Source of the DNA: Sphingobacteriaceae bacterium
Lineage (GTDB): Bacteria; Bacteroidota; Bacteroidia; B-17B0; Aurantibacillaceae
Direction of reading: 5' to 3'
Length of the DNA stretch: 64,000 nt
NCBI GenBank assembly: GCA_016705695.1
Contig: JADJLA010000012.1
Location: 26,767-90,766 of the forward strand
Shown here: positions 27,132 through 35,942 of the stretch, one piece after another
How the letters are laid out: each line of letters starts with the position of its first letter
Numbering within the stretch: the first letter of the stretch is position 1
Program-made: the position numbers and the translations under genes
The notes under the pieces: generated by a model
Databases searched by the model: none
Seen by the model: only the letters and a program-made list of their open reading frames with translations
Told to the model about the DNA's origin: nothing

Positions 27132-27881
27132 TTGAAATTGCGTTCGCTCATATCTGCTTTATTTTTACTTCTTTCGTTCTCGGTTGTTTCGCAAGTACCC
27201 GAAAAGCCTAACCCGGCAAGATTATACAATGATCTCAGCGGAACAAATTTTATTTCCGAATCGGATGCACTTCGAATAGAGCAGCGCCTCGAGGAATTTT
27301 ATCATCAAACATCAAATCAAATTTGTATTGTTATTGTTGATGATCTAAAAGGAATGGACGCTTCGCAATTTGCGTTTGATATTGGAAATAAATGGGGCGT
27401 AGGAACTGAAAAATTCAATAACGGTATTGTTATTTTAATTAAGCCAACAGGTGGCGAAGGTCAGCGCGATCTTTTTATTGCCGTTGGTTACGGATTAGAA
27501 GGCGCCATTCCTGATCTCGCAACAAAATCAATTCGCGAACACGAAATGACACCGCACTTAAAGAACGCCGATTATTATGGTGCGCTTGTTGCAGCCATTG
27601 ATGCTTTAGAAAAAGCATCCAAAGGCGAATACGATATAAAGGTTGATCGCGTAAAGAATTTTTTCGAGAAATATAAATTACTCCTCGCTATACTATTCGT
27701 TATTTTTGCATGGATAATTTCGTTTAGGGGAACTAAGGGCAATTATTCGGGCAGAGGATTTTCTGGCGGAATGTATCGGGGCGGTAGTAGCTTTGGCGGA
27801 AGTAGTAGTTCCTCAAGTGGCGGCTTTGGTGGCTTTGGCGGTGGCAGCTTCGGCGGCGGCGGCTCCGGCGGCAAGTGGTAG
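27132..27881 (+). CDS. Secreted TPM domain protein with Gly/Ser-rich tail (YgcG-like)
   Basis: A 249-residue envelope protein: signal peptide (LISALFLLLSFSVVSQ), TPM domain (about 35-160, with NQICIVIVDDL, NGIVILIKP and VGYGLEGAIPD), one transmembrane helix at about 178-195 (LLLAILFVIFAWIISF), then a tail of G and S with interspersed F (SFGGSSSSSSGGFGGFGG). This is the usual architecture of YgcG-like partners of LemA. The start is TTG one base after the upstream stop. The G/S tail makes a long open frame in a second frame; I do not regard that as a gene. Confidence 0.8.
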   Translation: MKLRSLISALFLLLSFSVVSQVPEKPNPARLYNDLSGTNFISESDALRIEQRLEEFYHQTSNQICIVIVDDLKGMDASQFAFDIGNKWGVGTEKFNNGIVILIKPTGGEGQRDLFIAVGYGLEGAIPDLATKSIREHEMTPHLKNADYYGALVAAIDALEKASKGEYDIKVDRVKNFFEKYKLLLAILFVIFAWIISFRGTKGNYSGRGFSGGMYRGGSSFGGSSSSSSGGFGGFGGGSFGGGGSGGKW

Positions 27882-27900
27882 TTCTTGTTCCTTGGTTTTA

Positions 27901-27938
27901 TCCTCCTTTTTAAAGGAGGTGTCACGAAGTGACGGAGG
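27901..27938. repeat. REP-like double stem-loop (copy 2)
   Basis: cctcc-ttttta-ggagg type hairpin at 27902-27919, directly followed by gtcac/gaa/gtgac at 27921-27933 and a closing ggaggg. The order of parts is the same as at 3429-3481, although the second stem differs. Confidence 0.55.
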
Positions 27939-28013
27939 GTTTCAATCAAAACGATTTATCAATAGACTATTTGGCCTGGCCCCACAAACAAATTTAGAAT
28001 ATCGAATTTATTT

Positions 28014-28072
28014 TTTCTCCGTGCCTTTGCGTCTCCGTGGCAAAAAGATTTCCGTGTTCTCTGTGGTTAAAG
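28014..28072. repeat. CCGTGG-type half repeat (copy 2 of the ACCACGAA family)
   Basis: tccgtgcctttgcgtctccg followed by tttccgtgttctctgtggtt and a closing taaag. Only the right arm of the family is present, with an internal direct repetition. Its terminal ttaa supplies the stop codon of the minus-strand hydrolase. Confidence 0.6.
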
Positions 28073-28705
28073 AATCCGACTCAACAACTCATTCATCTCT
28101 TTTGCTTGATAAATGATCATGGCATGACCACCATTTTCAATACTGTAATCGGCTTTTACATTTTTGTACAATAATAAATTATCTTTTTTCCCTTGTATAT
28201 GTATGCAATTTCTTGGCGTTTTTGTGTTCGTCCAATTAACTATCATACCAATAGAAAGACCTATATAATTTTTTGGCATCGCGTTTATCATTTCTTCAAA
28301 CGCATCTTTGTACTCTTTTTCAAAACCAAGTATCCATCGCGAATTGAATGCAAAGCGGCGCAGTAAATTCTCAGAGAGCCATTTGTAGATCGGAATGTAT
28401 TTTTGAAAACGAAGCAGCAACGGCAATTCATTCTTGTTCTTACAACTCGATACCAATATCACCTTTTCGGCATTGATCATATGCGATAATTCGCTGCATA
28501 TCATTCCGCCAAAAGAAACACCCAATAAACTAAAGGGTTTTGAAGTGTCTATTTGTTGCACGAACAATTGAGCATATTGCTCTAAGGTCATACCGCTTTC
28601 CGGCTGGGGCCATTGCAGTATTTTTACCTCGCAATTAGCAATGCGCATGAACTCAAACAGTTTGCCTGTGGTACCAAGCCCCGGAATGGCATAAATGGTC
28701 TTCAT
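28067..28705 (-). CDS. Alpha/beta hydrolase
   Basis: A 212-residue cytoplasmic protein with an alpha/beta-hydrolase outline. IYAIPGLGTTGKLF at the N-terminus gives the oxyanion region; the nucleophile is probably the serine in LLGVSFGGMI (GxSxGG-like elbow, about residue 70); the late histidine is in ENGGHAMII near the C-terminus. Substrate cannot be predicted. I start at the ATG at 28705; an ATG eight codons upstream would overlap the predicted -7 element. It is divergent from tatC. Confidence 0.75.
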   Translation of the reverse strand: MKTIYAIPGLGTTGKLFEFMRIANCEVKILQWPQPESGMTLEQYAQLFVQQIDTSKPFSLLGVSFGGMICSELSHMINAEKVILVSSCKNKNELPLLLRFQKYIPIYKWLSENLLRRFAFNSRWILGFEKEYKDAFEEMINAMPKNYIGLSIGMIVNWTNTKTPRNCIHIQGKKDNLLLYKNVKADYSIENGGHAMIIYQAKEMNELLSRIL

Positions 28706-28712
28706 TTCCTTA

Positions 28713-28720
28713 CAAATATA
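28713..28720 (-). promoter_or_regulatory. -7 element for the hydrolase gene
   Basis: TATATTTG on the minus strand, only 7 bases upstream of the ATG at 28705. Such spacing would give a nearly leaderless transcript. The -33 position is weak. Confidence 0.4.
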
Positions 28721-28732
28721 GGCATTCATTAA

Positions 28733-28763
28733 TTTGATAAAGCCGCTCTAAAGTGTAAATTTG
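28733..28763 (+). promoter_or_regulatory. Consensus -33/-7 promoter for tatC
   Basis: TTTG at 28733-28736, exactly 19 bases, TAAATTTG at 28756-28763: a full match to the Bacteroidota housekeeping pattern, 13 bases before the tatC ATG. Confidence 0.75.
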
Positions 28764-28776
28764 TAAGGCTTTTTAC

Positions 28777-29634
28777 ATGGCATCATCCGAACAAGATAAA
28801 GAATCAAAAGAAGAAGGTAAAGAAATGACCTTTTTGCAGCACCTTGAGGCTCTGCGTTGGCATTTAGTTCGCAGCGCTGCTGTGATCATGATCTTTGCTA
28901 TCTCTGCGTTTTGTATGAACGACTTTGTGTTCGACACCGTTATTTTTGGACCGTTAGATCAAAATTTTATTTCTTATCGCGGGCTTTGTGCATTAGGTTA
29001 TAAAATGGGCATGGGCGATGTGATGTGTATCAAAGTAGCAAATCCGCATTTACAAACCTTAGGTGCTTCCGAACAATTTTTTAATCATATGTGGATCTCC
29101 TTTCTTGTGGGATTGATCCTTGCTTTTCCTGTAGTACTTTGGGAATTATGGAAATTTGTAAGACCCGCTTTAAAAGATAAAGAACTTGGCCCCGTTAAAG
29201 TATTTGCAGTGATCGCTTCTATTTTATTTTTAATTGGTATTTGCTTCGGCTATTTTTTGCTGTTCCCAATGAGCTATAATTTCTTGGTGAGTTATCAAGT
29301 ATCATCCAGCGGAATTGTACAAACCAATAATACATTCGACGATTATATTTCACTGATCTCTACCATGACATTAGTATCAGGAATTATTTTTGAGATGCCG
29401 GTACTGGTTTATTTTCTTACCAAATTAACTTTGCTTACGCCCGAGTTTATGGGTAAGTACCGTAAGCATGCCGTTATTGTTATTTTAATTGCAGCCGCTG
29501 TTATAACACCAAGTCCTGATATTGCCTCACAAATGGTGGTAGCAGTTCCTATGTATTTGCTTTACGAAATAAGCATTTTTGTATCACGCTATGTGGTGAG
29601 GAAGCGCGAGAAAGCCGAAAAAATGAACGCCTAA
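28777..29634 (+). CDS. tatC: Twin-arginine translocase subunit TatC
   Basis: A 285-residue polytopic membrane protein with six predicted helices. The N-terminal cytoplasmic MTFLQHLEALRWHLVRS corresponds to the TatC MSFxxHLxELRxRL signature; the family motif FPVVLWELWKFVRPAL follows helix 2, and ITPSPDIASQ lies late. TatC recognises twin-arginine signal peptides and forms the receptor of the Tat export system. A long periplasmic loop between helices 1 and 2 (about 45-105) is common in Bacteroidota. TatA is not encoded next to it. Confidence 0.95.
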   Translation: MASSEQDKESKEEGKEMTFLQHLEALRWHLVRSAAVIMIFAISAFCMNDFVFDTVIFGPLDQNFISYRGLCALGYKMGMGDVMCIKVANPHLQTLGASEQFFNHMWISFLVGLILAFPVVLWELWKFVRPALKDKELGPVKVFAVIASILFLIGICFGYFLLFPMSYNFLVSYQVSSSGIVQTNNTFDDYISLISTMTLVSGIIFEMPVLVYFLTKLTLLTPEFMGKYRKHAVIVILIAAAVITPSPDIASQMVVAVPMYLLYEISIFVSRYVVRKREKAEKMNA

Positions 29635-29767
29635 TAGCATCCGTTTTAGCACTTTTCACCCCTTAAAATTCACTATTTATCCTTGTTTTAAGCCAATGGC
29701 GTATTTAAGCCTTTATTATTTTGGTTTCCAGTAAATTAATCACATTTTTGTGTTTAAAATCACTCCA

Positions 29768-32434
29768 ATGAAATCTCTTTTTATTCCCAAATTCTTTCAG
29801 GTAGCTGCTGTAGCATTGATCTGCTCTTCTAATGTATTTGCTCAAAAAGCCGCTACAGAAGCAAGCGATACTTCTAAAAAAGAAACCAATACGCCTCCTA
29901 AAAAGGATAATTATAGAGCGTCAAATCCTATTGTATGCGATCTTATTCATACAAAACTGGAAGTAAGTTTTGATTGGGCCAATGCGCAACTGAAAGGTAA
30001 AGCAACCATTAATTTAAAACCGCATTTTTATCCAACACGCATGTGTTATTTAAATGCGCGTGGAATGGATATCAAATCGGTAAAATTATTTCAGTTAAGT
30101 ACAACCGAAGTAAAAGAAATGGTTAATGGAAAGCCGGGTAAAAAAACTGTGGAAAAATTAGTTGACGCTGCGTCAACGTTTAAATACGAGAACGATTCAA
30201 TTAAAATTGATCTTGGCCGCGAATTTAAATGGAACGAGAATTTTCAAGTACAAATTGAATACATAGCTAAACCTAACGAATTAAAAGAGGGTGGAAGTAA
30301 TGCTATTAGCAGCGATAAAGGTTTATACTTTATAAATAATAAAGCAACTAACCCTTATAAAATGCCGCAAATATGGACACAAGGAGAAACACAATCTAAC
30401 TCTGCTTGGTTCCCAACAATTGATAGTCCGAGTCAAAAAATGACGCAAGAGATCTTCATCACTGCTCCCGATAAAATGATCACACTTTCAAATGGTATAA
30501 TGGTGGCTACAAAAAAGAATGCCGATGCAACGCATACCGATCATTGGAAATTGGATCTTCCGCATTCACCGTATTTGGCAATGATGGGTGTGGGCGAATT
30601 CAAAAAATTTACCGACGAACCTTGGAAGGGTAAAGAGATCAGTTATTATGTAGAGGCATCGTATTACGAGCACGCCAAAGCAATTTTTGGAAATACAAAA
30701 GAGATGATCGATTTCTTCTCAACTAAATTAGGAGTGGATTACGCTTGGCCAAAGTATGCACAAATTGTGGTGCGTGATTATGTGAGCGGCGCAATGGAAA
30801 ACACAAGCGCCACCTTGCATGGAGATTTTGCAGTGTATGCTACAACACGCGAAATAATTGATGGTAACAAAGGTGAAGATATTATCTCTCACGAATTATT
30901 TCACCAATGGTTTGGCGATCTTGTTACAACTGAGAGTTGGAGTAATTTGCCACTCAACGAAAGTTTTGCAACCTATGGAGAATATCTTTGGTCAGAATAT
31001 AAATTTGGAAGAGATGCCGCCGATCAACATCATGCGCAAAGTCGCGCCGGATATATGGCCTCTAACAAACAAGTAAACCTTATTCGTTACAATTACGAGA
31101 ACCGCGAAGATATGTTCGACGGCTTTAGTTATAATAAAGGTGGACAAGTATTACACATGCTTCGCAAGGCTGTTGGTGATGATGCATTTTTTGCATCCTT
31201 AAAAAAATATTTAGAGAATCGTAAATTCAAAACTGCCGAGATCCACGATCTGCGTTTAGCTTTTGAAGAAGTTACAGGAAGGGATATAAATTGGTTCTTT
31301 AACCAATGGTTCTTAGCAAAAGGGCATCCGGTTATTGAAGTAACCAATAACTTTAACAGCGCTGATAATATGGTGGAGTTAACCATTGAGCAAAAACAAA
31401 ATTTTAAAAATGTGCCTTTGTACGAATTGCCAATGGAAATTGATATTTACGAGAATGGAAAAGTAACTCGTCATCATATTAATGTAACCGAAGCAAAACA
31501 AACATTTAAATTTAAAACAAGTGGTAAACCACAATTGGTGAATTTTGATGCGGAGCGTCAGTTATTGGCCGAACTCACTTACAAAAAATCGTTAGAAGAA
31601 TATGTGTTCCAATATAAGAACGCGCCTTTGTATAGCGATAGAGTAGAAGCATTAAAAGAATTAAATAAAGAGATCAGCAAGAACGATGCTGCATACCAAA
31701 CTATTAAATGGGCGGCCGAAAATGATAAATTCCACCGCGTTCGCCAGGCATCTATTGGTTTTTTAAATACAGTTGCAAAAGATAAAGAGGCAGACCTAAA
31801 ATCATTAATGGTAAAGATCTTCCAGATGGATAAAAAAACCACAACACGCGCCGAAGCATTAGAATTTTTGAATACAAACTATGCAAGCGACCCTGAGTTA
31901 AATGCGCTCAACGAAAAAGCCTTGATGGAAGCATCATATGCTATTGTTGCCGAAGGTTTAGATTATTATGTAAAAAAAGATCCTAAGTTAGCCCTTACAA
32001 AGGCAAAGCCGTTTGAGAACGAACCGGGCAAAGCAATTCTTTATACGATATCTAGCTTGTATGGAAATCATGGTGCCGAAAGTGATATTGTTTTCTTTCA
32101 CTCGAACATGAAAAATTTTGGTGGTTTTGAATTGATCACCTTTATGAGTAATTATATTAAAATTGCAAAACGTAGCGAAGGTTACTCAGGGGCACTTACA
32201 GCAGCTCGCGATTTTGAAGCCATTGCCCAAGAGGGTGGACGCTTTACAAAATCGGGCGCTATAAAAGGATTGAAAGATCTGTTGGCTGTATGGACCAAAA
32301 AAGAAACCGACTTTAAAGCAAAAGTTGACGCTGCTAAAAAAGAGAACAAAGATATTGTTCAATTAGAAAAAGATCTTAAAACCATCACCGAAACAAAAGA
32401 AATTATTGCAGGTTTGTTGAAGGGAGTGAGTTAA
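29768..32434 (+). CDS. Secreted M1 family zinc aminopeptidase
   Basis: An 888-residue exported metallopeptidase. Signal peptide: FFQVAAVALICSSNVFAQ. The exopeptidase motif is SGAMENTSATL (GAMEN) at about 340, and the zinc site HELFHQWFGD with the third ligand in NESFAT is at about 375-400. The C-terminal part from about 540 is helical repeats without further motifs. It removes N-terminal residues from peptides in the periplasm or outside. I prefer the ATG at 29768 over the upstream GTG because the signal peptide then begins correctly. A hairpin terminator follows. Confidence 0.9.
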   Translation: MKSLFIPKFFQVAAVALICSSNVFAQKAATEASDTSKKETNTPPKKDNYRASNPIVCDLIHTKLEVSFDWANAQLKGKATINLKPHFYPTRMCYLNARGMDIKSVKLFQLSTTEVKEMVNGKPGKKTVEKLVDAASTFKYENDSIKIDLGREFKWNENFQVQIEYIAKPNELKEGGSNAISSDKGLYFINNKATNPYKMPQIWTQGETQSNSAWFPTIDSPSQKMTQEIFITAPDKMITLSNGIMVATKKNADATHTDHWKLDLPHSPYLAMMGVGEFKKFTDEPWKGKEISYYVEASYYEHAKAIFGNTKEMIDFFSTKLGVDYAWPKYAQIVVRDYVSGAMENTSATLHGDFAVYATTREIIDGNKGEDIISHELFHQWFGDLVTTESWSNLPLNESFATYGEYLWSEYKFGRDAADQHHAQSRAGYMASNKQVNLIRYNYENREDMFDGFSYNKGGQVLHMLRKAVGDDAFFASLKKYLENRKFKTAEIHDLRLAFEEVTGRDINWFFNQWFLAKGHPVIEVTNNFNSADNMVELTIEQKQNFKNVPLYELPMEIDIYENGKVTRHHINVTEAKQTFKFKTSGKPQLVNFDAERQLLAELTYKKSLEEYVFQYKNAPLYSDRVEALKELNKEISKNDAAYQTIKWAAENDKFHRVRQASIGFLNTVAKDKEADLKSLMVKIFQMDKKTTTRAEALEFLNTNYASDPELNALNEKALMEASYAIVAEGLDYYVKKDPKLALTKAKPFENEPGKAILYTISSLYGNHGAESDIVFFHSNMKNFGGFELITFMSNYIKIAKRSEGYSGALTAARDFEAIAQEGGRFTKSGAIKGLKDLLAVWTKKETDFKAKVDAAKKENKDIVQLEKDLKTITETKEIIAGLLKGVS

Positions 32435-32455
32435 TAAAATTTTATCTCAAATAAT

Positions 32456-32492
32456 AAAAGTCGCAATGTGAAAAGCGTTGCGGCTTTTGTTT
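32456..32492. terminator. Terminator between convergent genes
   Basis: Stem aaaagtcgcaa/ttgcggctttt with an 11-base loop and T-rich end, 22 bases after the peptidase stop. The A run on the other side allows it to serve the minus-strand lipoprotein operon too. Confidence 0.75.
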
Positions 32493-32524
32493 TCTACCTT
32501 GCTGAGTCGTGTTACCCTAAGCGG

Positions 32525-32567
32525 ATTCCAATAGCTACCGGGACGAAGGCCGACCCAATATTGGAAT
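32525..32567. repeat. Intergenic inverted repeat (attccaata arms)
   Basis: Perfect 9-base arms attccaata/tattggaat enclose a GC-rich 25-base core with gctaccgggacgaagg. It resembles dispersed small repeats of Bacteroidota genomes; no second copy is in the window. Confidence 0.4.
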
Positions 32568-32576
32568 TTACTAAAA

Positions 32577-33065
32577 CTAATTTATTTTTAATTTATTTAT
32601 AACGCGTAAAGGTCCCGGACAATGTTCCTGATGGCAACTTGCACAAGCATTTATCACCGAATTATAATTTTCCTGAACATTGTTTTTTTGCGAATTATGC
32701 AGGTTTTTTAAACTAGTTAAATAATTATCGGCAAAGGCCTCAAACGATGCTTTTTTAGTATCCGAATCGGTTGGGTTTGCGGTATGGATCTTCAGAAATT
32801 CTTCAGGAAATTTATCTGGTACATTTCCTTTCTTGATCATTTCTTTAAGGCTTTCTGTAGAATGAAGCATATTGCGCATTAATAAGGCCAGTTCGCTATC
32901 CCCGTTTGGATTTAATGACGCAGTATCTTTCTTGCATTCCTCTGTTGTTCTTTTTTTATCGGAGGTTTCAGCTTGCCTTTCGGAGCAATTAACGAGTAAA
33001 AAAGTTACAGATAAGAATGAAAAAAGTACCAGTTTATTTTTTAATGATAACGCCATTTGCTTCAA
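32577..33065 (-). CDS. Lipoprotein with single CXXCH haem motif
   Basis: A 162-residue predicted lipoprotein: hydrophobic signal then lipobox LLVNC, a charged mostly helical domain, and one haem-binding motif CASCHQ at about 140 followed by a conserved-looking proline (CPGPL) near the C-terminus. The helical layout with a C-terminal CXXCH is like cytochrome c' type proteins, but the family assignment is uncertain. The gene overlaps the end of the upstream DUF4920 lipoprotein gene by 32 bases (23 if the second ATG is used), so the two are translationally linked and may work together in the envelope. Confidence 0.6.
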   Translation of the reverse strand: MKQMALSLKNKLVLFSFLSVTFLLVNCSERQAETSDKKRTTEECKKDTASLNPNGDSELALLMRNMLHSTESLKEMIKKGNVPDKFPEEFLKIHTANPTDSDTKKASFEAFADNYLTSLKNLHNSQKNNVQENYNSVINACASCHQEHCPGPLRVINKLKIN

Positions 33066-33534
33066 ATGAAATACTTATTTCAGGATTTTTTATTTTCGCG
33101 ATCTCTTCTTTTGTTTCTCCGGCATCTTCAGCATAGTGCTTTTGGTCTGCAACCGATATGGTATCAATAAAAGCATAACCTTCAATGAATACTGTTTTGT
33201 TTGCGGCATCTTTAGGCACAAAAAAAGCATAATCTTTAAAACGAACTTTCATGCTTTGTCCGTTTCCTAGATTCATATTCATCCAACATCCCTTTTTCTG
33301 GCAAACTTCCTCAATGGTGCCGGTAACCTTTATATTCAAAGAATCTTTACCAGCTAATTGAGCGCTTAATTGATCGATGGAAATTGCGCCTTCTTGGGTA
33401 ATGGTATCGCCAAAATACATAAGTGTTGTGTCAACTGTAGACACTGCTGTTTCTATTTTAGCCTCTTCTTTATGCTCTGAACAAGAAGATAGAGTGAGAA
33501 GGATAATCGATGTAAGGAGAAGATTATTTTTCAT
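33034..33534 (-). CDS. DUF4920-type lipoprotein
   Basis: A 166-residue predicted lipoprotein (signal, lipobox TLSSC) with a single compact beta domain of the DUF4920 kind: FGDTITQEGAIS, then VTGTIEEVCQKKGCWMNM, where the two cysteines and methionines form a plausible metal site, and KVRFKDYAFFVPKDAANK. Related proteins are found in Bacteroidota envelopes, often beside copper or cytochrome functions, but no activity is established. First gene of a two-gene minus-strand operon with the CXXCH lipoprotein. Confidence 0.75.
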   Translation of the reverse strand: MKNNLLLTSIILLTLSSCSEHKEEAKIETAVSTVDTTLMYFGDTITQEGAISIDQLSAQLAGKDSLNIKVTGTIEEVCQKKGCWMNMNLGNGQSMKVRFKDYAFFVPKDAANKTVFIEGYAFIDTISVADQKHYAEDAGETKEEIAKIKNPEISISFEANGVIIKK

Positions 33535-33648
33535 AATATCATATTTATTGGCAAAGCAAAGGAATAATTTTTAGTAATCAAAATAACTCAGTGAGGAAAC
33601 TTGATAAATCAAGCAAATTATGAGTTGAATCATAAGTTGATCTTTCTG

Positions 33649-35790
33649 TTACTGCTGATTAAACAAAGCTACATGCCCTGTTTCGGTTACATGTTTTTTT
33701 GTAACCTCGTTGGTATAACTTGCTTTCCAAATATAAACATCTTGTTTGCAAGGTTCGCTTTTATACATCCCATCCCAGCCTGTGTTGAGACTGTAGGTTG
33801 TAAATAATTTTTGTCCGTTGCGGCTAAAAATATCCATCTTATAATCGGTTACACCAATAGTAAGTGGTTTAAATACATCATTCAATCCATCTTGGCTTGG
33901 TGTAAATGCATTGGGCACCCAAAAACGAAATTCTGCTTCAATGATGACATCTTTAAAAACCACATCTTGGCAATCATGATTATTTATTACGGTTTGGCTT
34001 ACTTTGTAAATTCCGGGACGTAAATACGTATGCTTATCATTTAGGTAAGGCGAAAGTGTACCGTCACCAAAATCATAATTCATATACACAATACCTCCCA
34101 TGGCCGAACTTTCAAATGAAATTTCGGGATCAAAAATGCTAGTGATACTTGGTGTTGCCACAAAATCAGCCTTCGGGCTTGGGAAAACCGTTACTTCGTA
34201 CACCGGCGATAAAATGGTATCGGGGCAAGCACCACCTCTAAAAATGGTTAGTAAAACCGAATGCGTTCCGGGAGGTGAGAATGTGTGCGTTGGTTGTGAT
34301 TCGTAATAGGTTTGTCCGTTACTTACTGTCCAAACATAATTACACGGATATTCACTTGTACTTGAATTTAAAAATTTCAATGATCCCGGATCACAAACTG
34401 TAGCAGGTAAGTTATCCACTTGCGCGGTTGGTCGGCCAATGATCACCATGCTATCTATCAACGAATCGGCACACACAAATTGCCGACCGTAAATTTTTAT
34501 TGGATACACGCCCGGAGTATTGTAAACAACATTATTTGTTTTCAAATTAGACACACCTGGATTGGCACCACTTCCAAAATACGACGTGAATGTTGCAGTG
34601 GGCTGCATTGTTCCGGTTATATTATACGTGAGCGTATTTGTTTTTAAACACGATGGATTTGGAGGAACAATAAATTGCGGTTTAAATTGTGGATACACGT
34701 AAACAAATTTCTTGATGCTATCGGCGCAAGGTAATCCCTTATTTACAATTAAGGTTACCAAATACTTTCCTGAATCCTGAAACAAATAAGTTGGACTTAA
34801 AACATTAGAGGTATCGTTGGTTAAAGTTGGTACACCAAAATTCCAATGGTGCGTCATTCCAAAATTACTGTAACTCTGATTTTGAAACGTCATGCTTGTA
34901 CCCATACATTTGGATGGTTGATCGGCAAAACCTGCATCCACCAAAATATTACACGAGATCACATTGTATTGAAAATCGCGGTAATGCCTACTTAATAATT
35001 TTCCGTTGCGATATTCTCTTACTTGAATACAAACCACAAATTGTCCTATCATGGTTGGAAGCCCGGTAATTTGTCCACTGGCAGGATTGATGTTTAATGC
35101 CGGATTTGATGTCATTGGGTAAGCACCGCTGAAAGGTGATTTATATTGTACCAACGAATCTGTATTCAAACCATTGTAAGCCGAAATCAGTGAATATGCT
35201 AATGAATCTCCTTCGGGATCAAATGCGGTGTGACTAAAATTAATGGGTTTCCCTTGGCAAACGTAAAGCGAAGGATAAGTATTAAAATGTGGCGAACTAT
35301 TAAATGGTGCTTTTTCGGGACCCGGTATATATGATTTGTAGGTAGAGCCTTGTCCGCTTGGGGCTATTAAATTTAAAACGCTTCCATTACGACAACATGT
35401 TTCGTAGATCAAAAAATAACCGCCGGTTAAAGGAGGAAGTGTAACTGTTTTTGTGTACACACCTTCTTCTACGCAAACACCATTAGGCGATTGCATGCAA
35501 GGATTGTTTGTACTGGCCGGAACTTTTGAAACAATCGGAACGCCCAAAATAAATTGGAAGATCACATCCTTATTATAATTGGTAACATTTAAAATGGCAT
35601 CACCTTCGCCTAAGCCTCCAAAATTGGGCTGACCATTTAAACAATCGCGGTAAAGTTTGAGCGTGATGCGATATTTGTTAGCGCCTAAAAAATCATAATA
35701 CAATTCTCCGCCCACAATATGGGTAGCGTGAGACTCTGCGAATATTAAAAACGCAAAAACCACTAAAAAATATCTGAATTTTTTTAGCAT
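33649..35790 (-). CDS. PKD-domain secreted protein with T9SS type B (gliding-associated) C-terminus
   Basis: A 713-residue exported protein: signal peptide ending near AESHA, an N-terminal THIVGGELYYD segment and cysteine-bearing beta region (about 20-290), at least two PKD-like domains (one with HHWNFGVP, a later one with YMNYDFGDGTLS and HTYLRPGIYKV), and a C-terminal gliding-motility-associated domain (FWVPNAFTPSQDGLND, YKMDIFSRNGQKLF, GWDGMYK, QDVYIWKASY). Such proteins are exported by T9SS and kept at the surface, often as adhesins. It is paralogous along its whole length to the next gene, which lies 152 bases upstream in the same orientation. Confidence 0.85.
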   Translation of the reverse strand: MLKKFRYFLVVFAFLIFAESHATHIVGGELYYDFLGANKYRITLKLYRDCLNGQPNFGGLGEGDAILNVTNYNKDVIFQFILGVPIVSKVPASTNNPCMQSPNGVCVEEGVYTKTVTLPPLTGGYFLIYETCCRNGSVLNLIAPSGQGSTYKSYIPGPEKAPFNSSPHFNTYPSLYVCQGKPINFSHTAFDPEGDSLAYSLISAYNGLNTDSLVQYKSPFSGAYPMTSNPALNINPASGQITGLPTMIGQFVVCIQVREYRNGKLLSRHYRDFQYNVISCNILVDAGFADQPSKCMGTSMTFQNQSYSNFGMTHHWNFGVPTLTNDTSNVLSPTYLFQDSGKYLVTLIVNKGLPCADSIKKFVYVYPQFKPQFIVPPNPSCLKTNTLTYNITGTMQPTATFTSYFGSGANPGVSNLKTNNVVYNTPGVYPIKIYGRQFVCADSLIDSMVIIGRPTAQVDNLPATVCDPGSLKFLNSSTSEYPCNYVWTVSNGQTYYESQPTHTFSPPGTHSVLLTIFRGGACPDTILSPVYEVTVFPSPKADFVATPSITSIFDPEISFESSAMGGIVYMNYDFGDGTLSPYLNDKHTYLRPGIYKVSQTVINNHDCQDVVFKDVIIEAEFRFWVPNAFTPSQDGLNDVFKPLTIGVTDYKMDIFSRNGQKLFTTYSLNTGWDGMYKSEPCKQDVYIWKASYTNEVTKKHVTETGHVALFNQQ

Positions 35791-35942
35791 TCTTATCGCA
35801 TACTACGAAGGCTAGACTTAATAAAAATCTGTTCGAATAACCGAAGTAGTAACCAATAAAAATAACGATTTTTTTTGTAAAACGTTAAAAATCAGCGGTT
35901 TTAACAAAAAGACTTAGTAAAAGGGCTTGTTGAGAGAGTGAG

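Noticed and set aside
27793..28116. 107-codon frame overlapping the TPM gene tail
   Set aside because: It arises from the G/S-rich repeat read in another frame (A-rich product) and runs through a REP-like element and the CCGTGG repeat.
34827..35069. Open frames on the plus strand opposite the PKD protein genes
   Set aside because: They are shadows of long coding genes with signal peptides and sorting domains on the minus strand.
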